A stretch of DNA of 64,000 bases, taken from contig CAMCBT010000001.1 in NCBI GenBank assembly GCA_945873115.1, positions 1-64,000 on the forward strand. The letters are read 5' to 3'. The notes under the pieces are model-generated. The model saw nothing but the letters and a program-made list of their open reading frames with translations. It was not told the DNA's origin and searched no databases. The stretch is from an uncultured Mitsuokella sp. GTDB taxonomy: Bacteria > Bacillota > Negativicutes > Selenomonadales > Selenomonadaceae. How positions within the stretch are numbered: position 1 is the stretch's first letter; the number at the start of each line of letters is the position of its first letter. This document shows, in pieces, positions 43,101 to 50,942 of this stretch. Position numbers and translations under genes: made by a program.

Positions 43101-43925
43101 ACGGATATGACAGGGCGGGGGGAGCAGGGCGATACGCTCAGCGAGCTCTTCCAAGCGGTTCAGGGACGAAAGCCTCTTCCTCCCTCCGAAGGGGCCGAGG
43201 GAGTCAATCGCATTCTGAGCTTTTCCTATAATTTCAATGGGCTGGAGGAGGTTCCGGCAAAGCTTAGTGTCACGGAAATCAAGCGTCGCTTCGAGGCGAT
43301 AGAAGGGGAGGAGGCCCCAGCAGTACCCCTTCTTAAGGAAACCTCAGTATTTTCGCGTCCCCGGTTTCTGCAGGAGGATACGGGAATGCAGGCGACGGAA
43401 CGAGGAACCTTTATCCATGCGGTCATGCAGCATCTCGACTTTTCTGCAGAGCTATCGCGGGAGGCGATTGCAGAGCAAATACGACAGATGGCATCTATCG
43501 GCTGGATTGATGGCCGGCTGCTTACGGACTCCTTTCTTTCCTCCTTGGCAGACATGGCGGAGGGATTCCTTTGCTCTCCTATTGGAAAGCGCCTGAGGGG
43601 GGCCCGCCATATTTGGCGTGAGCTTCCCTTTAGCCGGTTGTTTCCAGCAAGGAGATTCTTCCCCGCTGTCAAAAGCGATGAGAAGGTTCTCGTGCAGGGC
43701 GTGCTCGATGTCCTGTTTCAAGATGAAGAGGGGGCATTTGTCCTCCTGGACTATAAGACGGATCGGGGAATCAATGGGGCGCTTGCAAGGGAACGCTATA
43801 GGCATCAGCTAGCAATTTATGGGGAAACGGCGGAAGAAATTCTCCGGGAGCCTGTGACGGAACGCTACCTATATCTTCTCTCTGCGGGAATCTGCGTGAG
43901 GATGGAAAGTGGACAAAATGGCTAG
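40134..43925 (+). CDS. addA: ATP-dependent helicase/nuclease subunit A
   Basis: This 1263-residue UvrD-like 3'-5' helicase fused to a RecB-type nuclease drives AddAB. Motifs in order: AAAAGSGKTRVLVDRI (Walker A), VVTFTRAAAAEMRERI, FIMVDEYQDTNGVQ (Walker B region), VGDVKQSIYRFR, MSIHKSKGLEFPVVF, VAMTRAKEKLI, and the nuclease motif FVLLDYKTDRG near the end. GAGGAG at 40122-40127 supports the ATG at 40134; a GTG at 40128 is the alternative. It overlaps the next gene by eight bases, tying DNA repair and pilin genes into one transcript. Confidence 0.95.
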   Translation: MKYTEDQEKAIRTRHKNILVAAAAGSGKTRVLVDRIIEQLLARECSIEELLVVTFTRAAAAEMRERIERALLDRLETAEGEELPWIERQLILLPGAWISTFHAFCQRVLRQNIEAVDVDPQFRLASEQEITLMKRDVLEELFERLYQEPEESTTEEQLLRKNFLSFTDVYGDDHGDEKLYEAVLSLYNFSQSQPYPKLWLAKQREAYETARENVWTSPWLPQAVEETLRQLEELEGDCAKLLGLVEASADPELLAAWAPYREPIAEAVSAARAAREAVKKVPTGGEAAWDNAREKILSIPAISISGAKKYQLLKESFSEYRTSFENLRKPYTELLKKIKDKAYFSETAEALQAEVGETGRVINAYTWVTEQFIDAFQAAKREKNILDFNDLEHLTIEILCSDPSMLLEQRALEEARTDAARALREAFSFIMVDEYQDTNGVQEAILSLIAREDNRFIVGDVKQSIYRFRLADPTLFQEKYEAFPESPSQEEQNQLITMRQNFRSRGEVLEPINFIFAQTMTRSAMEIEYDAKSRLYPGATYPEEERTLKGPVELGILLRTGEEVEEDLEGFSFESQYIADRILELMASGVRVFDKDEGYRPIVFRDIAILLRTVSGKASELLEVLQANGIPAYAELSGGYFEASEVRCVLSLLSVLDNARQDIPLAAVLHSPIGGFSVADLARLRILSPQGDFYDALCLEGEEFDEIDQELLARAARFVTRLEAWRQYARGHSVPETIWKLYRDTGYYEYVGSLRGGMVRQANLRMLAERAQDYEKTSYRGLFRFLRFIDEMKRRETDLSTARTLGAGENVVRIMSIHKSKGLEFPVVFLADMGKRFNLTDARGQFLFHKELGIGVRLAASSEAGRQTYSTLPWKAISDRIVAETKAEEMRILYVAMTRAKEKLILTGAVRAGDFEGQLRQGAMLADEAAEQLPDSYLSKANSYFDWILPAIMRHKDGELLRERAGVDEYEDMSSLASDAHFNISVSTDTDMTGRGEQGDTLSELFQAVQGRKPLPPSEGAEGVNRILSFSYNFNGLEEVPAKLSVTEIKRRFEAIEGEEAPAVPLLKETSVFSRPRFLQEDTGMQATERGTFIHAVMQHLDFSAELSREAIAEQIRQMASIGWIDGRLLTDSFLSSLADMAEGFLCSPIGKRLRGARHIWRELPFSRLFPARRFFPAVKSDEKVLVQGVLDVLFQDEEGAFVLLDYKTDRGINGALARERYRHQLAIYGETAEEILREPVTERYLYLLSAGICVRMESGQNG

Positions 43926-44289
43926 GATCCAAGGGGGCGAAAAGGGCTTTTTTGTCCTGGAAGCTCTCCTGCTGCTGTGCTGCCTTATGATTGCCACCTC
44001 TGGCATCCTCGTGGCATATCGTGCAGTACTTGTGTCGGAGCGGGCTCGGACTCGAACGGAGGCAGCTTTTCTTGCACAAAACGAAATCGAGTCGTATCTC
44101 TCCCAACAGCAACAAGAGGCAGCTAGCATAGAAACGACGAGGGATGGTGTCGTATATCATATCGAGCGCACGGTGGAGGAGAGAGCAGAGCGAAAAGAGG
44201 CTGTGGCCCAAGTGAGGTGGACTATACTTGGCCGAGAGGAACGCCTGGAGTTACGACGGGAGGTGGTGGAGCATGATTCGAAAACATGA
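43918..44289 (+). CDS. type IV prepilin-like protein 1
   Basis: This 123-residue protein has an N-terminal class III signal: a short basic leader ending KGFFVLEALLLLCCLMI. The G-F-x-x-x-E cleavage motif (Gly then Phe+1, Glu+5) is followed by a hydrophobic helix of about 20 residues. The rest is short and polar, as in minor pilins of the GspI/PilV or ComG type. It starts inside the 3' end of addA and runs into the next pilin gene by 17 bases. It is probably a minor pseudopilin that primes pilus assembly. Confidence 0.7.
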   Translation: MARIQGGEKGFFVLEALLLLCCLMIATSGILVAYRAVLVSERARTRTEAAFLAQNEIESYLSQQQQEAASIETTRDGVVYHIERTVEERAERKEAVAQVRWTILGREERLELRREVVEHDSKT

Positions 44290-44785
44290 GCAGGGCTTCA
44301 TCCTGCTGGAGGGGGTAATTGCTCTTCCCATACTCCTGCTTATTCTCGCCTCTATTGTAACGATTTCCGTCGCATCGGTCCGTCATTTTTACCGCATCTA
44401 TGCGATGGAGGAGCTGCGCTATGAGGTGCAGGAGGCTATGATGCGCATTGTGGAGGATATGTCGACGGCAAGCCAGGTGGAATGGGGCTTTACGGGAAAT
44501 GAAGACGGGCTGAGGGTACATCACCATACCGATACAGGGGGCAGATCCACGCATTTTTATTTTTTACACGTGAAGGATCATGTGAAGAACATGTATTATC
44601 AGTCCACAGACACACCTGTGACCGGAAAAAACGATCTGGCAACGGTGCAAATTGAGGAATTCCGGCTTGATAAGCTGGGAAACGGCCTCTATGCGGTTCA
44701 TATCAGGGGGGAGGTCCTCCAACTTTCGAAAGCCTATGAGCTTACCACAAAGGTCTATGTGGGCGGCAAGGGGGCATCCAAATGA
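44273..44785 (+). CDS. type IV prepilin-like protein 2 (PilW/ComGF-like)
   Basis: The 170-residue product starts MIRKHEQGFILLEGVIALPI, with the prepilin peptidase site G-F-I-L-L-E and a hydrophobic helix (LPILLLILASIVTISVA). A C-terminal domain contains an ARG/VEDMSTASQVEWGF-type stretch, as in PilW/GspJ minor pilins. The frame extends upstream to 44228, but GGGAGGTGG before the ATG at 44273 and the leader peptide fix the start. It overlaps the next gene by four bases. Confidence 0.75.
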   Translation: MIRKHEQGFILLEGVIALPILLLILASIVTISVASVRHFYRIYAMEELRYEVQEAMMRIVEDMSTASQVEWGFTGNEDGLRVHHHTDTGGRSTHFYFLHVKDHVKNMYYQSTDTPVTGKNDLATVQIEEFRLDKLGNGLYAVHIRGEVLQLSKAYELTTKVYVGGKGASK

Positions 44786-45213
44786 AAGAGAATGGCTCCG
44801 AGTCTGGCTTCATATCCCTTTGGGCGCTCATCGTAGCCTGCTTCGTCTTTGGCATCGGCCTTGCTCTCTCTGCTTACTTTGGGAATATGGGGAGGATGAG
44901 CGCTGAGTATGTAATAGAGACGCGTCTCCGCTTTGCGGCAGAGAGTGCAGCAGAGCATGCTGCCCAGGAGCTGGAAAAAGCGGGCAGCGCAGGGAGCCTG
45001 GCCTATGCTGCGGAATATAATGTGGCATATCCGGAAGAGCACTATCATTGTACGGTAAAAGCCCAGGAGATAGGAGGTCGCCTTATCATCACTGCCATAG
45101 CATATCGTGTGGAGAAGGCATCGGCGAAGGACTGGGATCGCCACAAGGTCAGGCGGGCTGTCTTGAAGCAAAACGGAGAGGGGTATGTTTGGGATGGATG
45201 GCTTGAGCAGTAA
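44782..45213 (+). CDS. type IV prepilin-like protein 3 (PilX-like)
   Basis: This 143-residue protein has the leader MKENGSESGFISLWALIVAC, a hydrophobic helix (ALIVACFVFGIGLALSAYF) and an Ala/Glu-rich first helix continuation (AAESAAEHAAQELEKAG), like PilX/GspK-class proteins that lack the usual Glu+5. Here position +5 is Trp, so it may sit at the pilus tip, as GspK does. It is translationally coupled (ATGA) to the previous gene and overlaps the PilMN gene. Confidence 0.6.
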   Translation: MKENGSESGFISLWALIVACFVFGIGLALSAYFGNMGRMSAEYVIETRLRFAAESAAEHAAQELEKAGSAGSLAYAAEYNVAYPEEHYHCTVKAQEIGGRLIITAIAYRVEKASAKDWDRHKVRRAVLKQNGEGYVWDGWLEQ

Positions 45214-46492
45214 AAGCGTAAGAGTCTGCCTGCGTCCCTATTTGCAAAGCATTGCAAGGAGGGCAAACGCTCTCTTTCCGGGGACTGATACAGCTGCCAT
45301 TGGCATAGGCTATTCCTCTGCCGGCATCACGGCCGCGGTCGTGCGTATGCAGGAGGGTGCGCCTTCTCAAAGGGAAGGTGAGCTGGCAGGGCCCACTGAC
45401 AACGCTATGGATTTTTTTCTCGTGGAGAATGTTTTGACGGGAAATTTTCCGGAGGGCGCATCCTTTGACTTGCAGCTCGTTGCGGAGAGGGCGGCGCAGC
45501 TTCTGGCAAACCACGGATTGGAGACCCTGCCAATCGGAATAGCGGTGCCAAAGGATCAAAGCTATCCGTATGAGATACGCTTGCCGGAGGAGGTGCTTGA
45601 GTGGCGGGAAGCCGTGCGATGGGAAATTGATGAGCAGTTGCAGCAGGAGGGCCTTGGGATTGATACCAGCTATATAGCATCCAGAAAATCAGGGGCTACT
45701 GTGGAAACGGCGGTGGTGCCCCGGCAATATGCGGAGGAGCTCCTGCGCCTGTTTTCACAGGCGATAAGGGCTCCCCATTGCCTATCGGTTTTCTACCCAC
45801 AGGCACCACAGGTGACAGGCCATACAGCCCAGCTTGGCACAGACATTGTTTCCTTTTCAGAGGCGAAGGATGAGGCTTCCTGCCGTGTACTGCTCCAGAC
45901 AGCAGGTCCTGCCCTTGCAGCGGCACTGGGAGCCTTGGGCCATGGGGAGGCTCTGGGGCTTTCAGTCTGGACAAACCGGTCGGACAAAGAGGGACTTCTT
46001 TTCAAAAGATTCTCGATTCTCGTGGCGGGGCTCACCTTATGCCTCTTGTTCTTGTGGGGCGCTGTGGATGGCGCACTGCTATGGTCTGCACAAGGGCAGG
46101 CAACGAAGGCGGAGGAGAGCGTCATGGGTCTCTCTCAGGACGCGAAGGACATGAAGCGATATGAGACACTACAAAGGCGCATCGATAAAAAGGAAGCACT
46201 TCTTTTGAAGCTGTCCGAAGGTCCGATTCCTGCCTATGGCCTTCTGGTACACCTGGGGCGGCCGGAAGCACTGGTGGAGGGCGTGTGGCTCACGGGGGTA
46301 CATGTCCAGGAAAAGGGGGAGCTTCTGCTTCAGGGCAATGCCGTGACTATGGAGGCGCTCAGCCAGTTTATGGGGGCGCTGGAGGGCGACACGGGGTTTT
46401 TCAAGGACACGCCGGTTCTGGAGGAAGCAGATGAGGGACAGAAGGAAAAGGGCAAGGGAATTTCCTTTCGCATCCGGACAAGTTGTAGGTGA
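45194..46492 (+). CDS. PilM-PilN fusion, type IV pilus inner-membrane assembly protein
   Basis: The 432-residue product joins two usually separate proteins. Residues 1 to about 265 resemble PilM: AAIGIGYSSAGITAAVVRMQ at the start of an actin-like fold, then IRLPEEVLEWREAVRWEIDEQL, though ATP-site motifs look degenerate. One transmembrane helix (FSILVAGLTLCLLFLWGAVDG, about 270-295) leads to a PilN-like periplasmic domain with a coiled segment and GVWLTGVHVQEKGELLLQGNAV. This is the GspL-like layout. GGAGAGGGG at 45175-45183 fits ATG 45194; ATG 45185 is an alternative. PilO follows at once. Confidence 0.7.
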   Translation: MDGLSSKSVRVCLRPYLQSIARRANALFPGTDTAAIGIGYSSAGITAAVVRMQEGAPSQREGELAGPTDNAMDFFLVENVLTGNFPEGASFDLQLVAERAAQLLANHGLETLPIGIAVPKDQSYPYEIRLPEEVLEWREAVRWEIDEQLQQEGLGIDTSYIASRKSGATVETAVVPRQYAEELLRLFSQAIRAPHCLSVFYPQAPQVTGHTAQLGTDIVSFSEAKDEASCRVLLQTAGPALAAALGALGHGEALGLSVWTNRSDKEGLLFKRFSILVAGLTLCLLFLWGAVDGALLWSAQGQATKAEESVMGLSQDAKDMKRYETLQRRIDKKEALLLKLSEGPIPAYGLLVHLGRPEALVEGVWLTGVHVQEKGELLLQGNAVTMEALSQFMGALEGDTGFFKDTPVLEEADEGQKEKGKGISFRIRTSCR

Positions 46493-46497
46493 TGTGC

Positions 46498-47061
46498 ATG
46501 AGGCAGCTGAAATTATTTCTGGAAGCCGTTGAGGGGAAAAAGCTCCTGGCGGGGACGACAGGAACCTGCGCAGTGCTGGTGCTGCTCTTCTTTCTATTCG
46601 TGCATCAGCCCCTTATGGCCTCCCGTGCAGCAGAGCAGGAAAAGCAGCAGCAAAGCGAAATGCTTTATCGACAGGTTGCAAATTTCAAAAATGCGCATAT
46701 TAACGAGAGCGATCCAGGGCAATCACTGGAGGTGCGGAAGAAGCAGACGGACGCACATTTGCCTGATGCTCTGCAGCAGAGGGAGTTCCTCCAGGCACTG
46801 CAAAGGATAGCGGCGGGAAATGGTGTCCATATTACACAGGTAAAGCCGGAAAGGCTTGTGGAGGGGGAGGGCTTCGCCTATATTCCCATCGCACTCACAG
46901 TAGAGACGGATTATTTCTCCCTGCTCGACTTTTTGCGGGAGCTGGAGAATATGGATCGGTTTGTCAGGATTACGGAGTTTTCCGTGGCTCAGGATAAGGG
47001 AAAACTTCGATGCGAAATAAAACTATCCATTTACGTGAGTCGTCTTGAGAAAAGCGACTGA
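46498..47061 (+). CDS. pilO: PilO-like type IV pilus assembly protein
   Basis: This 187-residue protein is bitopic: a cytoplasmic N-terminus, a transmembrane helix (AVLVLLFFLFVHQPLMA), a coiled segment rich in Gln, and a ferredoxin-like periplasmic domain with IAAGNGVHITQVKPE and DYFSLLDFLRELENMDRFVRITEF, the PilO signature. With the PilMN fusion it would form the alignment subcomplex between pilus base and outer-membrane secretin. No PilP, PilQ secretin, PilB, PilT or PilC is in the window. The start could be the ATG at 46492 (TGATG overlap) or 46498. Confidence 0.75.
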   Translation: MRQLKLFLEAVEGKKLLAGTTGTCAVLVLLFFLFVHQPLMASRAAEQEKQQQSEMLYRQVANFKNAHINESDPGQSLEVRKKQTDAHLPDALQQREFLQALQRIAAGNGVHITQVKPERLVEGEGFAYIPIALTVETDYFSLLDFLRELENMDRFVRITEFSVAQDKGKLRCEIKLSIYVSRLEKSD

Positions 47062-47065
47062 ATTT

Positions 47066-47094
47066 ATGACAATTTCAGCGATATATGGTATTCT
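47066..47094 (+). promoter_or_regulatory. putative promoter of aroCKB
   Basis: ATGACA (47066-47071) and TATTCT (47089-47094) have a 17-base spacer, and TGG before the -10 makes it extended. It would uncouple the aro genes from the pil genes. Confidence 0.4.
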
Positions 47095-47131
47095 TTTAGG
47101 GAAAACTTTTTGATGAGAAGCAGGAGATAGT

Positions 47132-48298
47132 ATGAGTGCATTTCGTTTTATGACAGCTGGCGAATCCCATGGCCCTTGCCTGACGGCCATTCTGGAGGGG
47201 CTTCCTGCAGGAATCCCTCTTCAGCTGGAGCCAATCAATCGTGAGCTAGCCAGGCGTCAGAAGGGCTTTGGTCGTGGCGGCCGCATGGCCATCGAGACGG
47301 ATACCTGTGAGGTCCTCTCAGGCATTCGGTTTGGAGAGACAATCGGGGGACCCATTACCCTGCAGGTGCAGAACCGGGACAATGCCAACTGGAGAGCGCG
47401 CATGGCGGCCTTTGGGGCCCCCGAGGGGGAGGCGGTCACGGCAGTGCGCCCGGGGCATGCAGATCTCACGGGTATTTTGAAATACAATCGAAAGGATGCC
47501 CGGGACATCCTGGAGCGCTCCAGTGCCCGAGAGACGACCATGCGGGTGGCAGTGGGGGCTGTCTGCAAGGAATTCCTCCGCGCCCTCGGCATAGAGGTGG
47601 TATCCCAGGTCCTGACCATAGGTGGCATTCGCGTGGACGCGACGAAAATCGACCGTTCACGGCTTGGCAAGGATATGGATTCGGAGCTCAATTGCTACGA
47701 TAGCGCGGCAGAGGAGCGCATGAAAGAGCGCATTCGCGAGGCCATGAAGGCGGGCGATACCCTCGGCGGCATATTCGAAGTGACCGTGCGGGGCGTTCCG
47801 GCGGGGCTTGGAAGCTATATCCAGTGGGATAGAAGGCTGGATAGCAAGCTCTCCGCGGCGATTGTCGGAATCCAGGCCATAAAGGGCATCGAGTTCGGTG
47901 ATGGCTTTGAATGCGCCGTAAAGCCCGGCAGCCAGGTGCATGATGAGATCTTCGTGGATGGAGATCATCGCCCCTATCGCAGGACGAATCATGCAGGAGG
48001 CCTGGAGGGCGGCATGACGAATGGGGAGGAAATCGTCTTCAAAGCAGTGATGAAGCCGATTCCGACCCTCATGAAGCCCCTTCATACTATCGATAGCGCC
48101 ACAAGGGAGCCCGTGCTTGCCAGCAAGGAGCGCAGCGATTGCTGTGCGGTACCGGCGGCCTCTGTGGTGGGGGAGGCCATGACGGCCATTGTCATAGCTT
48201 CGGAAATCTGCGAGATGTTCGGGGAGAGCTCATTGGAGGATCTCAAGAGCTCGATGGCTGCCTACAAGAAGCGGCTGGAGGACAGGTGGAACGCATGA
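47132..48298 (+). CDS. aroC: chorismate synthase AroC
   Basis: This 388-residue enzyme, dependent on reduced FMN, converts EPSP to chorismate, the last shikimate-pathway step. Signatures: GESHGPCLTAILEGLPAGIP, RRQKGFGRGGRMAIE, PGHADLTGILKYN, DARDILERSSARETTMRVAVGA and RRTNHAGGLEGGMTNGE. Length is normal for Firmicutes. The end overlaps aroK by four bases (ATGA). Confidence 0.96.
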   Translation: MSAFRFMTAGESHGPCLTAILEGLPAGIPLQLEPINRELARRQKGFGRGGRMAIETDTCEVLSGIRFGETIGGPITLQVQNRDNANWRARMAAFGAPEGEAVTAVRPGHADLTGILKYNRKDARDILERSSARETTMRVAVGAVCKEFLRALGIEVVSQVLTIGGIRVDATKIDRSRLGKDMDSELNCYDSAAEERMKERIREAMKAGDTLGGIFEVTVRGVPAGLGSYIQWDRRLDSKLSAAIVGIQAIKGIEFGDGFECAVKPGSQVHDEIFVDGDHRPYRRTNHAGGLEGGMTNGEEIVFKAVMKPIPTLMKPLHTIDSATREPVLASKERSDCCAVPAASVVGEAMTAIVIASEICEMFGESSLEDLKSSMAAYKKRLEDRWNA

Positions 48299-48825
48299 AT
48301 CGTATCATACTGATGGGCTTCATGGGGACGGGGAAAAGCACGACGGGACGAATCCTCGCCCAGAAGCTCGGCTATGAATTCCTCGATCTCGACAAGGTCG
48401 TAGAGGAGGCGGAGCAACGGAGCATTCCTGATATCTTTGAAAAGGAAGGGGAAGCCTATTTCCGCCAGAAGGAAAAGGAGCTGGCAAGGGCTGTCTGCCA
48501 GAGGGACAATGTGGTCATTGCCGTGGGCGGTGGCACGGTTGTGGATCCGGAAAACAAGGAGCTTCTCCTATGCGCAGGAAAGCTCATCGCCCTCTATGCA
48601 GATGTGGACACAATCCTGGAGCGCACCAGGACGGAAGGGGCAAGGCCCGTCCTCGACAAGGCCTCGGAGACAGGGCGTCGTGAGGCCATCGAGCACCTGC
48701 TGCGGGAGCGAAGGGATGCCTATCGGGGCGCACACTTTTCCATCGATACGAGCCATATCTCTCCCCAGGAGGTGGCGGACGGGATTCTTCGATTCATAAA
48801 GGCAGGTGCAGAGAAGCATGCGTAA
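48295..48825 (+). CDS. aroK: shikimate kinase AroK
   Basis: This 176-residue kinase phosphorylates shikimate at O3. It begins RIILMGFMGTGKSTTGRILA (Walker A), then EFLDLDKVVEEAEQRSIPDIFEKEGE (shikimate-binding Asp), and AVGGGTVVDPEN (the GGG motif), with the adenine/lid Arg region RTRTEGARPVL. The frame opens much further upstream in an aroC-overlapping frame, but the ATG overlapping the aroC stop is the family start. It overlaps aroB. Confidence 0.95.
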   Translation: MNRIILMGFMGTGKSTTGRILAQKLGYEFLDLDKVVEEAEQRSIPDIFEKEGEAYFRQKEKELARAVCQRDNVVIAVGGGTVVDPENKELLLCAGKLIALYADVDTILERTRTEGARPVLDKASETGRREAIEHLLRERRDAYRGAHFSIDTSHISPQEVADGILRFIKAGAEKHA

Positions 48826-49906
48826 GGTTCCAGTGGAGCTGGGGAAAGCAAGCTATGACATCTATATCGGCGACTCGATTCAGAAGGAGTTGGCGGAATT
48901 CCTAGAATGTCCGTCCTTTTCGAAAAATGCACTTCTTGTGACGGATACGAATGTGGGCCCCCTCTATGGGGAAAAGGCAAGGTCGCTTTTGGAGGGAGCG
49001 GATCTTTGCGTCCACATGGCAAGCATTCCGGCCGGCGAGTCCTCCAAGAGCCTTGAGGTGGCGGATACCCTCTATACAAAGGCCATTGAGGCGGGCCTCG
49101 ATCGGAAGTCTCCGGTCATTGCCCTGGGCGGCGGCGTGGTGGGAGATCTTGCCGGCTTCATCGCTGCCACCTATATGCGAGGCGTGCCCTTTCTTCAGAT
49201 GCCCACAAGCCTTCTCGCCCAGGTGGATTCCAGCGTGGGCGGCAAGGTGGCGGTCAACCATCGTCTTGGGAAGAATCTGATTGGCGCCTTCTATCAGCCG
49301 AATGGTGTCTTTATGGACATGACCTGCCTTGACACGCTTCCGGACCGGGAGCTTTATACGGGGCTGGGCGAAATCGTGAAGTATGGCGTGATTGCGGACG
49401 CTGCCTTCTTTTCCTACCTTGAGGAGCATGCCGAGAGGATTCTCCAGAAGGCACCTGAGGAAATGGTGCAGCTTGTGGCACGCTCCTGTGAAATCAAGGC
49501 AGACGTGGTCAGCCAGGATGAGAAGGAAGCAGGCCTCCGCCGTATCCTAAATTTCGGCCATACGATTGCCCATGCCATCGAAAAGGAGACCGGGTACAAG
49601 CGCTACAATCATGGGGAGGCCGTGGCCATCGGCATGCTGGGAGCCGCGGATATCAGCTGCCAGCTGGGACTCGTCCAGCCGGAGACGGTCGAGAGGCTTC
49701 GGAGCCTTATTATACGGCTCAAGCTCCCCACAAGAGCGGCGGGATGCAGGGTGGAGGCTATGTATCAGGACATCTTCCACGACAAAAAGACCATCGGAGG
49801 CAAGGTGCACTGGGTCCTGATGGAAGGAATCGGACGCGTTATCGTGCGCAGCGACGTGCCGGAGCATATCGTTCGCAGCGCCATGGAGCACTGCATCGAA
49901 GGATGA
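48818..49906 (+). CDS. aroB: 3-dehydroquinate synthase AroB
   Basis: This 362-residue NAD- and metal-dependent enzyme converts DAHP to 3-dehydroquinate. Motifs include VALGGGVVGDLAGFIAATYMRG-type (ALGGGVVGDLAGF), PTSLLAQVDSSVGGKVAVNH, KNLIGAFYQPNGVF, the metal ligands in LNFGHTIAHAIEKETGY and NHGEAVAIGM, and DKKTIGGKVHWVL. The ATG at 48818 overlaps the aroK stop by eight bases; a GTG at 48806 is the alternative. The ABC permease gene starts 39 bases after its stop. Confidence 0.95.
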   Translation: MRKVPVELGKASYDIYIGDSIQKELAEFLECPSFSKNALLVTDTNVGPLYGEKARSLLEGADLCVHMASIPAGESSKSLEVADTLYTKAIEAGLDRKSPVIALGGGVVGDLAGFIAATYMRGVPFLQMPTSLLAQVDSSVGGKVAVNHRLGKNLIGAFYQPNGVFMDMTCLDTLPDRELYTGLGEIVKYGVIADAAFFSYLEEHAERILQKAPEEMVQLVARSCEIKADVVSQDEKEAGLRRILNFGHTIAHAIEKETGYKRYNHGEAVAIGMLGAADISCQLGLVQPETVERLRSLIIRLKLPTRAAGCRVEAMYQDIFHDKKTIGGKVHWVLMEGIGRVIVRSDVPEHIVRSAMEHCIEG

Positions 49907-49945
49907 GTTTCCCATTGCAGGAAATAGGCAAAGAGGAAATGGTAG

Positions 49946-50941
49946 ATGAATAAGTTGTCTCGGAGGTTCAAGGCTCATCCCTTGGGAATTCTTCTGATAC
50001 TGGCCTGCTTGGCACTTGGTGGTGGACTATCCAGCATTATGCTGGGTTCCGTGCACATCCCCGCAGAAGAGGTGCTCTCTACGCTTCTTTCCGGCAGCAG
50101 CGGTGAGCATGGACAGATTTTGATGAATATCCGCCTGCCCCGCACCCTTGTGGCAGCACTTGTGGGGGTGAATCTTGCCCTTTCCGGTGCCATATTGCAG
50201 GCTGTCATGAAAAATCCCCTGGCAGATCCCCATATCATAGGCATATCGAGCGGAGCAGGGCTTTTCGGCATCCTCATCATGCTGCTTTTTCCCGCCTGGT
50301 CCCAGCTTGTGACTCCGGTGGCATTTCTCGGGGCGATGGGGGCAGCCCTCCTGATATATGTGCTGGCCTGGAAGAATGGGATTCAGCCCATACGGATTAT
50401 TCTGGCGGGCGTGGCGGTCTCCGCCTTTCTCTCCGCCTTCATCTCTGCTTTGATGATTCTCTACAGCGACCGGGTGCATTCTGCTCTCATGTGGATGGTG
50501 GGGGGCCTCTCTGCTCGAAGCTGGCCCCACGTGGCCATGCTTTGGCCCTATACGCTCTTAGCAGGTACAGCAGCACTTTTTGCAGCGCGCCATATCAATA
50601 TCCTTCAGCTGGGCGATGATATGGCAAAGGGGCTGGGGCTCCGGGTGGAGGTCGCTCGGGTGCTTCTCACGGCGCTCGCAGCCCTTCTTGCAGCGAGTGC
50701 CGTTTCCGTGGTGGGGCTTCTGGGGTTTGTGGGGCTTATCGTTCCCCACGCGGCCCGACTCATCATCGGATCGGACTATCGCTTCCTGCTCCCGGCCTCC
50801 GCTCTTCTCGGGGCGGCGGTGCTGATGTACAGCGATACCGTGGCGCGGATTGCCTTTTCTCCCGTAGAGCTCCCCGTAGGCATTCTGATGGCGGCAATGG
50901 GGGCGCCCTTCTTCTTGTTTCTACTGAGAAAGCAGCTTTGA
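49946..50941 (+). CDS. FecCD-family ABC transporter permease (iron chelate, heme or cobalamin)
   Basis: This 331-residue integral membrane protein of the BtuC/FecD/FhuB type has about nine or ten helices. Conserved stretches: IRLPRTLVAALVGVNLALSGAILQAVMKNPLADPHIIGISSGAGL, GGLSARSW, and GLVGLIVPHAARLIIGSDYR-like. The substrate cannot be read from the permease. Only the ATPase follows; no binding protein gene is adjacent, so it must be encoded elsewhere. Confidence 0.9.
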   Translation: MNKLSRRFKAHPLGILLILACLALGGGLSSIMLGSVHIPAEEVLSTLLSGSSGEHGQILMNIRLPRTLVAALVGVNLALSGAILQAVMKNPLADPHIIGISSGAGLFGILIMLLFPAWSQLVTPVAFLGAMGAALLIYVLAWKNGIQPIRIILAGVAVSAFLSAFISALMILYSDRVHSALMWMVGGLSARSWPHVAMLWPYTLLAGTAALFAARHINILQLGDDMAKGLGLRVEVARVLLTALAALLAASAVSVVGLLGFVGLIVPHAARLIIGSDYRFLLPASALLGAAVLMYSDTVARIAFSPVELPVGILMAAMGAPFFLFLLRKQL

Positions 50942-50942
50942 T

